DNA of 64,000 nucleotides, taken from Ilyonectria destructans (Eukaryota > Ascomycota > Sordariomycetes > Hypocreales > Nectriaceae). The stretch is from positions 372,001 through 436,000 of the forward strand of contig JAHEWK010000010.1 in the NCBI GenBank assembly GCA_020740775.1, given 5' to 3'. How positions within the stretch are numbered: position 1 is the stretch's first letter; every line of letters begins with the position of its first letter. A program made the translations under genes and the position numbers. Positions 37,414-49,185 of this stretch are shown one piece after another. The notes beneath the pieces are model-generated. The model was not told the origin of the DNA. It worked only from the letters and a program-made list of their open reading frames with translations, and ran no database searches.

Positions 37414-38284
37414 AGGGTTGATGAAGGGCTGGCCGCCACGCCATGGCGTGTGAGTTGTCGCGCGGTGTGTTGTTAGTGGGAAAGTCGTCGCCCTTCTCGA
37501 GGGGGGGGCCTCACGCCGCCCCGCCGCCCGCCGTCCCTTGACCACTGGCCCCGGCCAAGGAAGGGCAGGACGGTTGCGAACGTGTGATGAATGGCATTGT
37601 ACTTCGCGGAGGACCAGACCGGGTCTTGGGGTGGCATTGCATATGCACCTGCGCTTGCACACGCATAGCGACAGCACGCTCTGGAAGTTGGCGTTCTGGA
37701 CGGTGGACGGTGGACGGAGCTTCTGCCAGCGCAAGCAAGCCACAAAATGTCTATACTCTGAGCTGGGGGACGTCAGATCTGCCTGTGGCCTCGTCCCTTG
37801 GTTTCATCGGCCGAAAAGGTCGGTGGCTTTTTTCTGCACCATGCTGGCGTATTGCTTCTGTCGGGGGGACGTTGAAAGCAAGAGGCCACCAGAACGCGCT
37901 GGCTGGCTTTTGAGAGGATCACGAGGTTCCATGCAACGCTCTGACCCAGCCCGATGGGTTTCGGACCTGGCATCATCATTAGAGTTTAGGCGGGTGACGG
38001 CGACGACGACACGACGACGCCCTGGGACGGCGGCGTTGCTATTCTGCCTCTGGCCCAGCGTCCAGCGGGCTTGTCCTTTTGCTGGGCGGCCGGACGGCTG
38101 GGCGTCGTGGTGGGGGAGGCAAACCACCACAAACCACCACAAACCGCAAACCGTGAGAAACGCTGCAGTGGAGCCTCGACATAGACTGGCTGTCATGTCC
38201 ACCGTCGTGCGGCTAGGGCAGACGCTAGGGCGGCTACGGCACCCGTCAGCGCGATGGCATCTGCACCCTGTCGTGTCGGTCACA

Positions 38285-38323
38285 GCTACGGCCACGGCTA
38301 CGGCCACGGCCACGGCCACGGCG
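38285..38323. repeat. 6-bp tandem repeat (GGCCAC/GGCTAC)
   Basis: About six units alternating CGGCTA and CGGCCA. It explains the alternating Ala-Thr or Ala-Val translations of overlapping spurious frames. Confidence 0.85.
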
Positions 38324-41224
38324 TCGAATAAAGGCCCACGTCGGTTTCGCCGCCGCCGTCGCGCTGGCTAGGCTAGCTCCCAGGGACCGTAATTACGGAA
38401 CGGTTGATCTGGGAGGGGAGCGGTTGAGTGGTCACTCGCGCGGGCGCCAGTCAAGGAAGCACGGCGAGCCGGAGAGGGTGCCGTCGGTCTGTGCAGCGTG
38501 GCTGGATCGATGTGTGTGTGAGAGCCTGTGTGAGCGTGTGTGTGGTATGTGTGGGATCGATGCCATGTCACCACGTTCCCGTTCGTTTGTGGTTTGTCGG
38601 TTTGTCGGTGTCCCGTGTAGCCGTGAGGCTGTGTGGGGTTGGCGTCTATCTCTCTAAGGAAGAAGTTGCGGGCACGTGTTTGGTGTTTGCACATCAGTGC
38701 CGCTCAGTGCTGCTCCGTGCTGTTCCAACGCTCACCAAGCCAGCAGTCAACGAAACCGGCGGCGAGTCAGCTGCGGCATCCACCCGAATCATGGCCATCT
38801 GATAGACTCGGCCGCGGCTTTCGCGGGTACCGCAGCGGCTAGTGCTCGTAGCTGTTAAGATGGCAGTCCAGGCCCAAGTGCCTAGGGATTGTGCCTAGCA
38901 GCAGTCCAAGGCGCAAGTTTGAAACCCCGTGCAACGGCTCCGTGGCTTACATCGCGACGCCGGTCGGGAGGAGCTGTCAATCCAGGGACACCGGACAGGC
39001 GACCAAAGGCCGGCTTCGAACTACCTGCGGCGCGACAGGCACAAGGAGAAGCGCGCCGGGGAGGCCATGTTTGTCAGCGGCGCGCGGTGTTGCGATTGGC
39101 TCCTCAGGTTGCGCGGATCGTCGCGACGATCCTACCGCGCCATGACAGATGGGGCCCGCCCCGAGGCGAGACAGGGTAATGCGCATCGCGCCGACTCACG
39201 ATTGGTCGTTGATGCAGTTGACATGGGATGGGATGAACGTCGCTTGGAGGGGAGGGAGGGCCACGGTTCAACTGGCCCGCGGACCAGGGCCGCTTGGCAG
39301 GTCGGTCACTGTCTGTCTGTCACGATGCTACATTCTACGGTGCAATACGGAGCATACTACCGAGTAGTTAGATTTGGTATAATGTAGTGCAATTAAGTCG
39401 TGAAAAGAAAGGGGGTTGTGCTGATATAATTGTTTAATGATACTTATGCTGTTACGCATCAAGGTTATTTTGTTTCGTTTTATCCTCTACTCAGACGACA
39501 ATCCACGAAGCCGTCACCTTCACCATCACCACTTAGGGTCGCGGAATAGTTAGCCTGCTCTCAGAATAGCACAGCTTGTCATGGTGAATCGGGTTGGATC
39601 AGAGCTAACTTCTGTCACCGGGAACAAGTAATTGCAGGACATAGGCAAACGGCCAGGCCATACTGAACACAGGTAGCTTCCATATAACCTTGTGCCTGGG
39701 CTTGGCTTCCGGCTGGGCACGGATTGTTTCAAGTTGCTCAAAGCTTAGCCACCGGCACTTGCTACTTCGCGCTGGGCTGGACCTGGGCCCTCAGTGGGCT
39801 TAGTGGCCTGGAACATGACATGACAAGAAGCGTGGAGCAACTAGTCAAGTGAAGCAATTAACCAAGGCCCAGTTTGGCTGGCGTTTCTTACGGAAGAGAA
39901 GACTCCGGCCCACATAGGTTCCACCTTCCACCTCCCACCTGACAACGGGTCCAGAAGGCGTCCACCAGTGGGTCGGAGAAATCATGGGCCGCTCCCGTGG
40001 ATCAGCCGCTATGCCCGAGTCACGAGAGTCGCGAGTCAGCAACTTGCAAGTCAGCCTGCTGCCGTGGCCATCACCGTGGCCGACGCCATCTCTACCCACT
40101 CACGATGTTGCTGCATTGTGCCGGAGCCAACCATCCGCCGCCCAACACCATTCGCCCTGCACTATGCAATATGCCTCCTCCCCGTCACCGACTCTCGACA
40201 CAAGTTGCGCCGTATACGGATATATAGTCGCACTTGATCTTGTGCAAAGCCGGGACGTGCGTCCCGAATATCTGGCTGCACACTCCAAACCATCCCGAAC
40301 CAACCCAGCCTCCAAATCGGCCCAGGATGGCTCCCGCCGTCGGACTCTCTCGACCGTTTGCGTTTGCAATTGCAGGTGCTGAGCTGCACCGCCGACCAGA
40401 TCACATCACGAATCAACCCCCTGCAGGCTCGCCTCCCCCAGCCAAATGTCCCACCACGGGTCAACACTAGCCAAACCCCTGGCTCTTCATCACCCCCTGC
40501 GTGAACCGTTCTCTTATTACTGTTGCTCCTGTTCTATTATAGTCGCGGTTTCTGGTCCACTCGACTCATGATGCCTGCCGAGCGCCATTACATGCCATTT
40601 GCTGTCCTGGCGTTAGCTTCCTTCGGCCTGGTTCTGACAGGTGCTGGGGCAAGCAGGTTTCCTGCCAGGGCCGTGGCGCGCCTAACCAACATAAGCATCC
40701 CGGTGGAGGGCATTCATCTACTTCGGACATCGCACATGTCGTGCGCGCAGGCCCGAGCAAGGCCAGCTAGCTTGGCAAGAGCGAGAAGATCATGGCGTAG
40801 CTCCTCTCTCGCGGCCGCCTCGAATGATTTCTCTCTTGGATTTGCCTCTTGACTATGACTAGGGCTGACGCCGGCAGCCATCACGTTGCACATCTTATGC
40901 AGCGATCCACCTTGATCACGGCGATCTGGAGACGCATGTGCACAGCACATGGCGGGCCAGCATCCCACACGCACCAAACAGTTGCACGTAACACGGCCTA
41001 GCTACGAGTTTGGACAAGACTGAAAATGAGAAGGCGCGGGTACGTACAGCATGGAGCAATTAGAGCTTGCCATGCTTCGGAAAAGATCATTATTCATTGC
41101 TCCGCTATGGAGCCGCTGCCAACGTCGGCCGTTACTTCTGACCAGGCTCCTAGCACAAATCCACTTAGTTGGGAGGGGCCGGCTGATCATTTTGACCAGC
41201 ATTGACTCTCAACGGGTCAAGCTC

Positions 41225-41298
41225 TTGGTCTTGGTCTTGCTTGGTCTTGGTCTTGCTTGGTCTTGGTCTTGCTTGGTCTTGGTCTTGCTTGGTCTTTG
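41225..41298. repeat. 16-bp tandem repeat TTGGTCTTGGTCTTGC, about 4.6 copies
   Basis: Perfect units start at 41225, 41241, 41257 and 41273, followed by a partial copy. Each 16-mer is itself built from TTGGTC hexamers. The strand is strongly purine/pyrimidine biased in G+T. Non-coding. Confidence 0.9.
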
Positions 41299-44110
41299 CT
41301 CGGACACTTGCCAGACGCGACTGTCTATACCATCCCCACTCCCTGAGCGAACCCCGGGCGAGAGCCGAGTGTATCATAAGGAGGATCGCAACGCAACCGA
41401 GACGGCCCGCGTGCCTAGTCACGGCATCCACACTTACAGGCTTTTACAGCTTCTACATCAGGGCGCTGTATGTATCATGAGCGGTGATACCAAGGGTTTT
41501 AGCGGTTCTGTCGGAAATCCGACCTGCTATTGGTCAAATTCAGGCCAGCGCCAGATACGACAATGTATCCAGATGTTCCATCTCGGTGGCCGGCCACAGC
41601 ATCGGTCCCGAGCAGAAGATTCCTTGGGAACACGCAGGAATATTGATTTCGCACATGCGATGCTGTACCCACCGAGGCACCACGCGAAGTGCGGTGCCCG
41701 CCATGCACAACTAAGTAATGCATCGGGCCAACCCTCTGCATACTCCCCATGCGAACCTAACCCTAACAATGAGCCTTGTCTTGTTATACCCGGGGTAAGA
41801 CCAGGCCAAACCTCTCGCTGGCTGTGACAGAAAGTCTCTCCGCAACCGTTACATGTCGACTCTGAGCTGCATATTCCTGGCGATGATGGCGTCGGACCAA
41901 CTGGGCAACAGGACTGGCCTGGGATTGGACTCGCAAGCTCGCCCATACTAGGCATAGAGGATAAAGGCGATCCGGGGGTCCTGGCCTCCAAGCACAGGAC
42001 ACAGGGGCCGATGAGACCTCACCCGGCGACCGACCCCGTTGGCTAACAGAGGGAGGGTTCAGCGTGCTATGTAGGGCACCCCCGGTCGGATGGCGAGCTC
42101 CCTAGACCTGACCTTGGTGGGCCACTTCTCAGAACCAAGGGCCGAGCAGATCTGGTTTTTGACACATTTTGCGGGACACCCCCGTCTCATCTCTGTGTCA
42201 CCATCCATTACGCTTCTGCCAACGATCGATCAACGCACGTTGCATAGCAGAAAAAAAGTCCCCGCCACAGTCGGCAGGCGTATGGGGGGAGCAGGCTCAC
42301 CGCCTTGCAGGAGTTTATGGGATTTGTCAAAATGCCAGATCTGCGTTGCATCTCCATTCCCCAAGGGTGCGCGGGCGCATCAAGCCGTGGTCCAGCCCTC
42401 ATCAGACGTGGGGGAGCTCGACATGTACATCGTGTGTATGTGCGCCAAGGCCTGCGCCGAAGCGACTCCTGGCAGGCGAAAAAGCAATCATGAGTGTCCA
42501 CGAAGGCAAGACGTGCTAATGACGCCCCCGGCCGCCACACGACCAAGATCGTAAGTTATCAATGCCCAACCGATTGGGTGCGGTGCAGACTGCGTCGTCG
42601 CTAATCTTGCCCGTTGTCCCGAACTCGCTTTCACCATGGTGACCTGCATGTACCGGTGAGTCTACGGTGTTGGCGGCTCCCTGCGGCGTTCGTCGTCTAC
42701 TGTCGGTCTCGTGCCGGGGAGGATGGGAAGAGTGCTTGGCGCAGCACATGCTGCAATATCACGCTGCGCGCTCACCCGCCCGCGCGATTACCGCTGCCTC
42801 TTCCTTTGGCAAAGGGGCGTGTGGCTCTCTTTTCGTTGAATCGTGGAGCATCTGTGACACCGTTGTTCCAGATCTTTCTAGCCTTCATGGCTTGTCTCAT
42901 TGTCGCACGTGAGAATGTGTCGAGAGCGGATGTAGGTAACCACTCTCGGTGTGTGTATGACTACGCAACTTGTTCCCAGCTTTAACCAGGGTTCGAACTA
43001 TGCCCGAAGCCCAATCACCTCATGTGCGTCGATGTGGTCTCCTAACTTAACCGAGCTACAAAGTCGGGCATCGGTCTGGTCAAAGCTTACTCTAACCAAC
43101 ACGACGTTGCAAGGGAGCAGGCAGCGGCGGGGAATTTTAGGGATGCGATTGTCGGAATCAATCAGCGGGAGTCACGTCGACACCGGTGAACGGTTCCTGC
43201 AGTTGTACCCGGCACACGCAGAGCCACCGCAGGAAGCCCCGGGCGGGTGATGTGGTCATGTCGGCGTTGAAAGACTTGAGCCCGTATGTACCCAACCTGC
43301 CGAATACGGCCTCTGTCAAACTGCTACACAAGAAGAGGCGGTGACCAAAGGGACGAAGGAATTGCAGTCCCGAATTGGAAGACGAGAGTCAAGAGGACGA
43401 CGACGAACCTTTGAGCCGCCGCCGGGTTACTCGAACTTCGTCCGCGAACTGGTCTGCCGGGTCGGTTCCGCCATGTAACTGTCAGATCAAGCTGGGCTTG
43501 CGATGGAATCGTCTCGTACAAGGGGGCTCGTCCATCCGGAACGCCGCAATAGGACAGACGAGGACAGACGAGGATTCGGAATTCACGTAATATCCCGAAC
43601 GTGTCTGCCCGTCTGTCACACCGAGAAAGGATCGCCGGGTGACATTGACGGGGAGTCGGACATAATGGTCCATCCAGAGTGTCGTCGGGCGGATGAGAGG
43701 AGAGCTGAGTGGGCAACTAACTTACTCGCCTGATGTCGTTGATTGTGGGCTCGCAAAAGGGCCCCGCCAAGAATGCTTCACACTCGCAACTGCGATCGAG
43801 TGAGGTGCCATTCGTAACAGAGATCGGCTTGGCTCCTCGCTAAGAGCGGGCAACCTCCGCGCAATTGCCATTCCCTGTCAGTCTCTTGAGCCCATAACCC
43901 AGCACGCAGAACCCAGAACCGACAACCTTGCAGAAAGCCAAAATACCCGACTTTCCGCTCCCAGCAGGTGGCCCTTGTGCGATGGAGACGGAAGGATGTG
44001 CGCCACCCCGAGTCCCAGTCCCTTACGGGATAGGGACAGCATCCTAGGGGGGGGGAGCGAGGGGAAGGGGAGAGGTACGGCAGCCACTTTCCCCCTACAA
44101 TCTAAACAAT

Positions 44111-44191
44111 CAGACAGCAGAAAGGCGGAGAAACGGAGAGCGAGACAGAAACAGAGAGCGAGAGAGAGACGGAGACAGAGAAGACAAAGAA
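44111..44191 (+). repeat. 80-nt purine-rich tract
   Basis: Almost entirely A and G (GAGAGCGAGAGAGAGACGG-like), with few interruptions. It could form unusual DNA structure; no gene overlaps. Confidence 0.75.
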
Positions 44192-46130
44192 CACGATTGT
44201 CATACCATGCAGGGGTACCCGTGCTCGGGACTACGGCTTATGCAGCGGCACAGGTGGGTTGACTGCCAGTTCAGATGGCCTGCATTCGGAGCCTTTGGCA
44301 GGTGGTGGTAGTGCACAGGCTAGATAGGTCTAGAAGGATAATGGCTGGGTATGGATGGGCACCGGTATGGATGGGCATAGAACTATGGATATGGATGGGG
44401 GCATGGTAACATGGTGACACTGTCAGAGAGGCCAGCCCCGGAATAGCGTCGTGGGGCAGGCTGAATAGAGGGCGGATTGCGAATTGGGCATTTGCTTTTT
44501 GAGGCCCCCTCCCTGACCGGTTGTGCCCCTTCTTTTGCTACGCCCCCGGGATTCACGTATGGCAATTGGGAAATCCGTCAAGTCTCAAAAATGCCCAGGT
44601 TCCACGGCGACACGAAAGTGACAGGAGGCCAGGCGAAGACTAGGCCTACGAAAAAAGAGTCCCCGCCGATCCCGCAAGAGGGTGCTCCTTCAGGAAACTT
44701 GGCCGGCGCCGGGCAAGACCGCTTAAATCTGGAGGGGGGAGACGAGGGGGGGGATGGGGGCGCGATCGAACGACTTAGTCGACTTCTGTTAAGGGTCCGG
44801 CTTACTTTTTATCTACGGCATCTTGGCCCCTTGGATGGTGGCATTTGATTCCGAGACTATGCCCCTTCGGAGGAAACGTTGCAAAGCCGGACCCATTGAA
44901 GGTTTGATCTCCGGGGATGCATGTTTGAATTCTTGGGTTGTTTTCTTGTGTTGACTGTCGTTTTCAGGTTAGACTATTCCGTGGCCCGACGGTACCTTGG
45001 TTGTCCGGAGTTAGTGTTGCTGTCAGTAGTGGTTGACAGGTTGGAGGCACAGCAAAGATGGGTGCCACGAGACAGGGTAGAGTGACAGACAGAGCCGTCA
45101 TAACAGGCATAATCTAGCCCCCCCCCCCCACTAGAAAGTCATTATTTATGCTCCGATTATTGGGCACCAGCAACCTCACAACGCAACGGGTCCGCAAGTC
45201 CCAACCCAATATGCACGACCGACAAAAACTAGGATGCATCGTGAGATGGAAGAGGAGAAGGAAGAGAGTGGAAGGAAAAAGTCCGATCTCTCATGTGAGT
45301 TACGGTTGCAGCAGCAGCAAGCAAGCAAGCAGCCACACACAACCCGGAGTCCTCCGCTCCAACTCTCTTTTTGTCTACCTCTTTCGTATCCCTTCCGTCT
45401 GTCTGTAGGCGCGCGCGTCATACCAAACCAGCGCATCCAGATCGGGGCAATCGAGCGAGCGAGGGCAACAAGCAGCCGAAACGTGTCCCAAGGCCGTGCT
45501 GGGTCCTCCCGGCAGGCGGCTCGAAGAATCATTCCCAGGGCGCTCGACGATTGATTCGCAACGGAGTCCCAAAGGCGGCGCTGTACTCCGGGCCAGCACC
45601 CGACACAATGTGACTGGCAGCACATGCGTGTGTTTGACACATGATGTGCGATATACCTACCATGCAAAGTGGGCACGTACGAAGCACCGAGACCATGTAC
45701 AGAGAGCCATAGGATACATGCGAGACGGTGTGAGACGGTGTGTGGTGGAGTGTACATCCATGTGCAGAAACATACCTTGCCACTGAGACGCCCCGGCTGT
45801 CAAGTTTGACAAGTTTGACAGCTGCTGGATGGGTTGGGTGGCATCGGGATGGCATTGGCTCGATGGGGTGCATGGCAAACCCGGCGGCGAGCAGTAGCCC
45901 GCCTCTTTTTTTTTCTGATGTTTTTTTTTCTTTGGCATTTTGCTTTTTCTGGTCAGGGAACAAGGGCTTCGGAATGAAGCCCAAAGCAGAGCCCAAAGGC
46001 AGAGAAGAGCAGAAGCAGTCAAGTCAGAGCACGTTGTTCAAGCCTGCTGCCGGCAGTCGTTTGGGGGGGGCTCCGCAGTTGGTTGCAGAAGCTGCAGAGG
46101 CTAGCACACGCAGGGAGGATGGAGGAGGGA

Positions 46131-46174
46131 CCACCCTTTTCTTTTCTTTTCCTTTTTTTCTTTTTTCTTTTTTG
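46131..46174. repeat. T/C homopyrimidine tract
   Basis: Alternating CTTTT and CTTTTTT units, preceded around 45907-45941 by further poly(T) runs. Non-coding. Confidence 0.75.
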
Positions 46175-46326
46175 TGCTGCGCCGTTGTTGCTTTTGCTTT
46201 TTTCTTCGTCGTCTTCGGTGTAAGCTGCAGCGTGGTGGTGGCGGACGGGCAGCAGTGCTCCATTTTGTCCATCTGCTCGTGCATTGTGCAGAAGACAGGA
46301 TTGTGGACTAGGTCAAGGGGTGTTCA

Positions 46327-46388
46327 GTAGGTAAGGTAGGTACCTACCTAGGTAGGTAGTAATAGGTAGCAATAGGTAAGGCAGGTAT
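46327..46388. repeat. GGTA/TACC-rich repeat with palindrome
   Basis: Contains TAGGTACCTACCTAGGTAGG plus several AATAGGTA units. A shorter TAGGTACCTACCTACCTA patch recurs at 55138-55156, so the motif is dispersed in this genome. It is not the TTAGGG telomere unit. Confidence 0.7.
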
Positions 46389-47174
46389 GATGGATACCTA
46401 AGGGATGGTTACTGTTGGCGTCCAAAGGGTCCTTGACTCCTTCCTGGTTCAGAGGTCCTTCCCAGTTCAAAGGGCCCTTGGGAATCCTTGGGCGTCACAT
46501 GACCCATGCCCCATCATTAGTACCTTACCATCCGTTGTCTTACTCAGAAACTCACCGTCTACCGTCTACCGTCTACCGTCATCGTGGGTTATTGCGGTTG
46601 ATGCGGTTGATGCGGTTGCCGCTGTTGTCATCAGATGTATCCATCCTCTCCCCCGTCCCACAGAGCGCACAGGGCAACTTGCCCCTCCCCGGCGAGCGAA
46701 GAATAACAAGACAACCAGAAGGATTTGAAGCCTTCGCTCCGCCGTGCTGCGGCTGCCCACCACCAACGGCTGCGGCTGCGGCTGCGGGAACGGGAGGGAA
46801 CAGGGCCAAAAGCCTTGTCTCGGCTAGGCGATCGGGAACGGAATCCCAGAGCCCAAGCCCACGCCCAGCCCAGAGGAGCCGGAACCAGCGTCCCAGCGTA
46901 CGTACAAAGTACATACGTAGGTCCCGGACTCGGTAGGGCAGCCTGAAACTCGCTCGCCCGACAGGCAACTCTATCGCATGTCGGGCATGGATGGGCTGGA
47001 TGTTGGTACATATTTGCATGCATTCATCGGCATGCATTGGCATTCATTGGCATTCATTGGCTGACAGACGTTAAACACTGGCCCGTGTCTCCTACATACC
47101 GCGTTTGTGCAGTTATGGATCTCTCATTACTGTCACGACGGTCAAGACGGTCAAGGCCACCACTATCATCTACA

Positions 47175-47256
47175 CTCACCACCACTCACCATTCACCATT
47201 CACAATTCACTACTCACCAATTCCCATTCACCACTCACCATCGTCATTCACCCACC
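47175..47256. repeat. CACTCACCATT-type imperfect tandem repeat
   Basis: About eight degenerate units of CACTCACC / CATTCACC. Non-coding. Confidence 0.75.
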
Positions 47257-47590
47257 TCACGGCCAGCTTCTGGGACCAGCATGGCACGATTTCACCTTTG
47301 CTATCCCTCTCTAACCCCCCTCTAAACCCCCCGCTCTCTCCCCCCTCCAAACCTCTCTTACCTTGCTTCACTGACCGAACCGAAGCGAGCCCAGCTAGAA
47401 TCGCTACTTACCCCTTGACCATCTACGGTCGCGTCCCCTCCAGTGCCCCTCCAATGCCAATACTACCCTAGCGGACTCGGAGCCCTTTCCATCGTCCTTC
47501 GTGCCAAGCACGCTGTATAACCCTTGCAAGGCCAAGGGCCCTGGGCTGTCAATCCAAAATTCCCCCCTGAGCCGGCGATGACCTCCTTGG

Positions 47591-47622
47591 TCCTCCCTGT
47601 CCTCCCTGTCCTCCCTGTTCTC
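47591..47622. repeat. 9-bp tandem repeat TCCTCCCTG, about 3.5 copies
   Basis: Three consecutive units, the last degenerate. A separate (CCGA)n run of about five units lies at 48117-48137. Confidence 0.8.
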
Positions 47623-49185
47623 TAGGCCCTTAATACCCCTGACTTGCTCGGATGCCCTGTTGCCCATCCCCTTCCAGCCCCATTTTCCCCTGGGCCCGAG
47701 CGTCCTGTCAAGTCAGAAACAAGGAATATCTCACGGACAATAAGTAGGCGAATACTACATTACATGGCACAGAGCATCTACTAAGTTACGTAGTAGGACT
47801 ATCTCGACCGGGCCGTGGCTCAGCTGCCCGGGGGGTCCCCTTCCCCAGTCGGTCCCATCGTCGGCCGTTTTCTTGTCCTTGTCCTGCATTCGTTTCTCTC
47901 TCCGATCCCTGACCCCTCTATTCTATAGCGCTCGCAACTTTATACTAACTTAACCAGCCAGGTCGATGATCCGGATTGTGAGGAAGCTTACCAAGCCGTG
48001 CCGCACTCACTCTACTCTCCCGGATTCACTCCCTGAATAGTACTGTCCCCAATACTGTACAGGCCACTGTACGGTCCGAGTCGGGTCCACGCGGCTGTCC
48101 ATCATCACATCACCCCCGGCCGACCGACCGACCGACCCCGTCCGTTCCCGCCGAAGCTACTCTAACGGCGACGATCGCATCCCCCTCAAGACCCGGTCCC
48201 CGATGGAGGTGGACGGCCTCTTTTGCTCCTGTCCAATCGTCGTCTCCAACTGGCACTCTCACTCTCACTTTTGCCCTCTTTTGATCCTACTTCAACGTTA
48301 CCAATACGGACCCGGATATAGAATACCAAGTTGGCATAGTTGATTAGTTATCGTAGTCGCAGTTCGCGTCCCCTTCCCCTATTCCGAGTTATCCCCCTTC
48401 GCCCCTTCACCCCTTCGCCAGACGCATCCCCTGTCACAAAGCCCTCAAAAAGACCCTCACAGGAACCATGGCGCCGTTTATTTTCTTCTGCTGCTTACGC
48501 CACACGCCGACCTGATCCTGTTTCGCCGGCCTCATCTGGGCGCTTGCGCCCTGCTGTGCCTTTGTGTCACCTAGCGTCGCGCGTGCACGAGGCCGCCATG
48601 TTGCACGCCGGGCCGTGATGTACCCGGCGGCAGGTTGTTTCTGGAATCGCGACAATACCCCTATAGGGTAGTCCGCAGGAGGCGGGCTGCCATACCAGCG
48701 CGCTTTCGTTTCTTCTTTCATACCCGTCGACGTTTCACCTCCGGGTCTGGTCCTTGTCCGACGTGGTACGAAAACGAGGCCATGCCGCCTGCGTCGTACA
48801 CGGCGGTGTCAGGTGCGCTATCTGATCTGTCGTGTTGCCTCAAGAACCCGCAGAGGAAACAGAGCGAGGGGCAGCATGCAGGTAGTTGAAAAAACGGACG
48901 ACTTTTGGCATCCTTCCATGTAGAAATATAACGTAGCCCAAATCGGTAACCACTCCTGTACAAGAACTAGATGTTGTTGAGAATTTTGCAAGTCGCGCCT
49001 TTGACCCGTATCCAGGAATTCGATCTTATCCAAGTGTGTATCATGCCCCCATCTTGACCAAGATGCTACCTCCCAATCCTCAATCCTCAACGCCTCAGTC
49101 AAACCAAAAGGCAACTGTCAATTACCGTTCACATACCCGTGCATGCTTCCCGAGACCGTATCCGTAGTGCTCCGTCTGTTAATCC

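Larger units (their letters stand above)
36231..49185. other. 13-kb gene desert upstream of the homeodomain gene
   Basis: No coding gene recognised on either strand. The larger frames (37538-38371, 41051-41827, 45740-46330) translate to low-complexity or repeat-derived sequence and have antisense competitors. No transposase, reverse transcriptase or long inverted terminal repeat was noticed, and composition is mostly GC-balanced, so strong repeat-induced point mutation is not apparent. Many short tandem repeats are listed separately. AT-rich islands occur near 39360-39480. Long enhancer-like control DNA or non-coding transcripts for the homeodomain gene are possible but not shown by sequence alone. 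Confidence 0.65.

Noticed and set aside
37538..38371. 277-codon frame with an Ala-Thr repeat
   Set aside because: The repeat is the translation of the GGCCAC microsatellite; the rest has no domain and a comparable antisense frame exists.
40571..40852. Small frame with a signal-peptide-like start (MPFAVLALASFGLVLTGAGA)
   Set aside because: Considered as a small secreted protein, but the remainder is Arg/Ser/Ala-rich with few cysteines and there is no TATA box or splice support.
41051..41827. 258-codon frame with a hydrophobic Leu/Val/Trp stretch
   Set aside because: The hydrophobic part comes from the 16-bp TTGGTC-type tandem repeat, so it is not a real membrane helix.
42985..43010. GGTTCGAAC, a tRNA T-loop-like string
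   Set aside because: The flanking bases do not pair into a T-stem, and no D-arm or acceptor stem could be found.
46327..46388. TAGG-rich repeat suggesting telomeric or subtelomeric DNA
   Set aside because: The unit is GGTA/TACC, not TTAGGG, and it lies between ordinary genes.
36231..49185. Possible relic transposon or RIP-mutated island
   Set aside because: No transposase-like frame, no terminal repeats noticed, and composition lacks the AT bias that heavy RIP would leave; a dinucleotide index was not computed.
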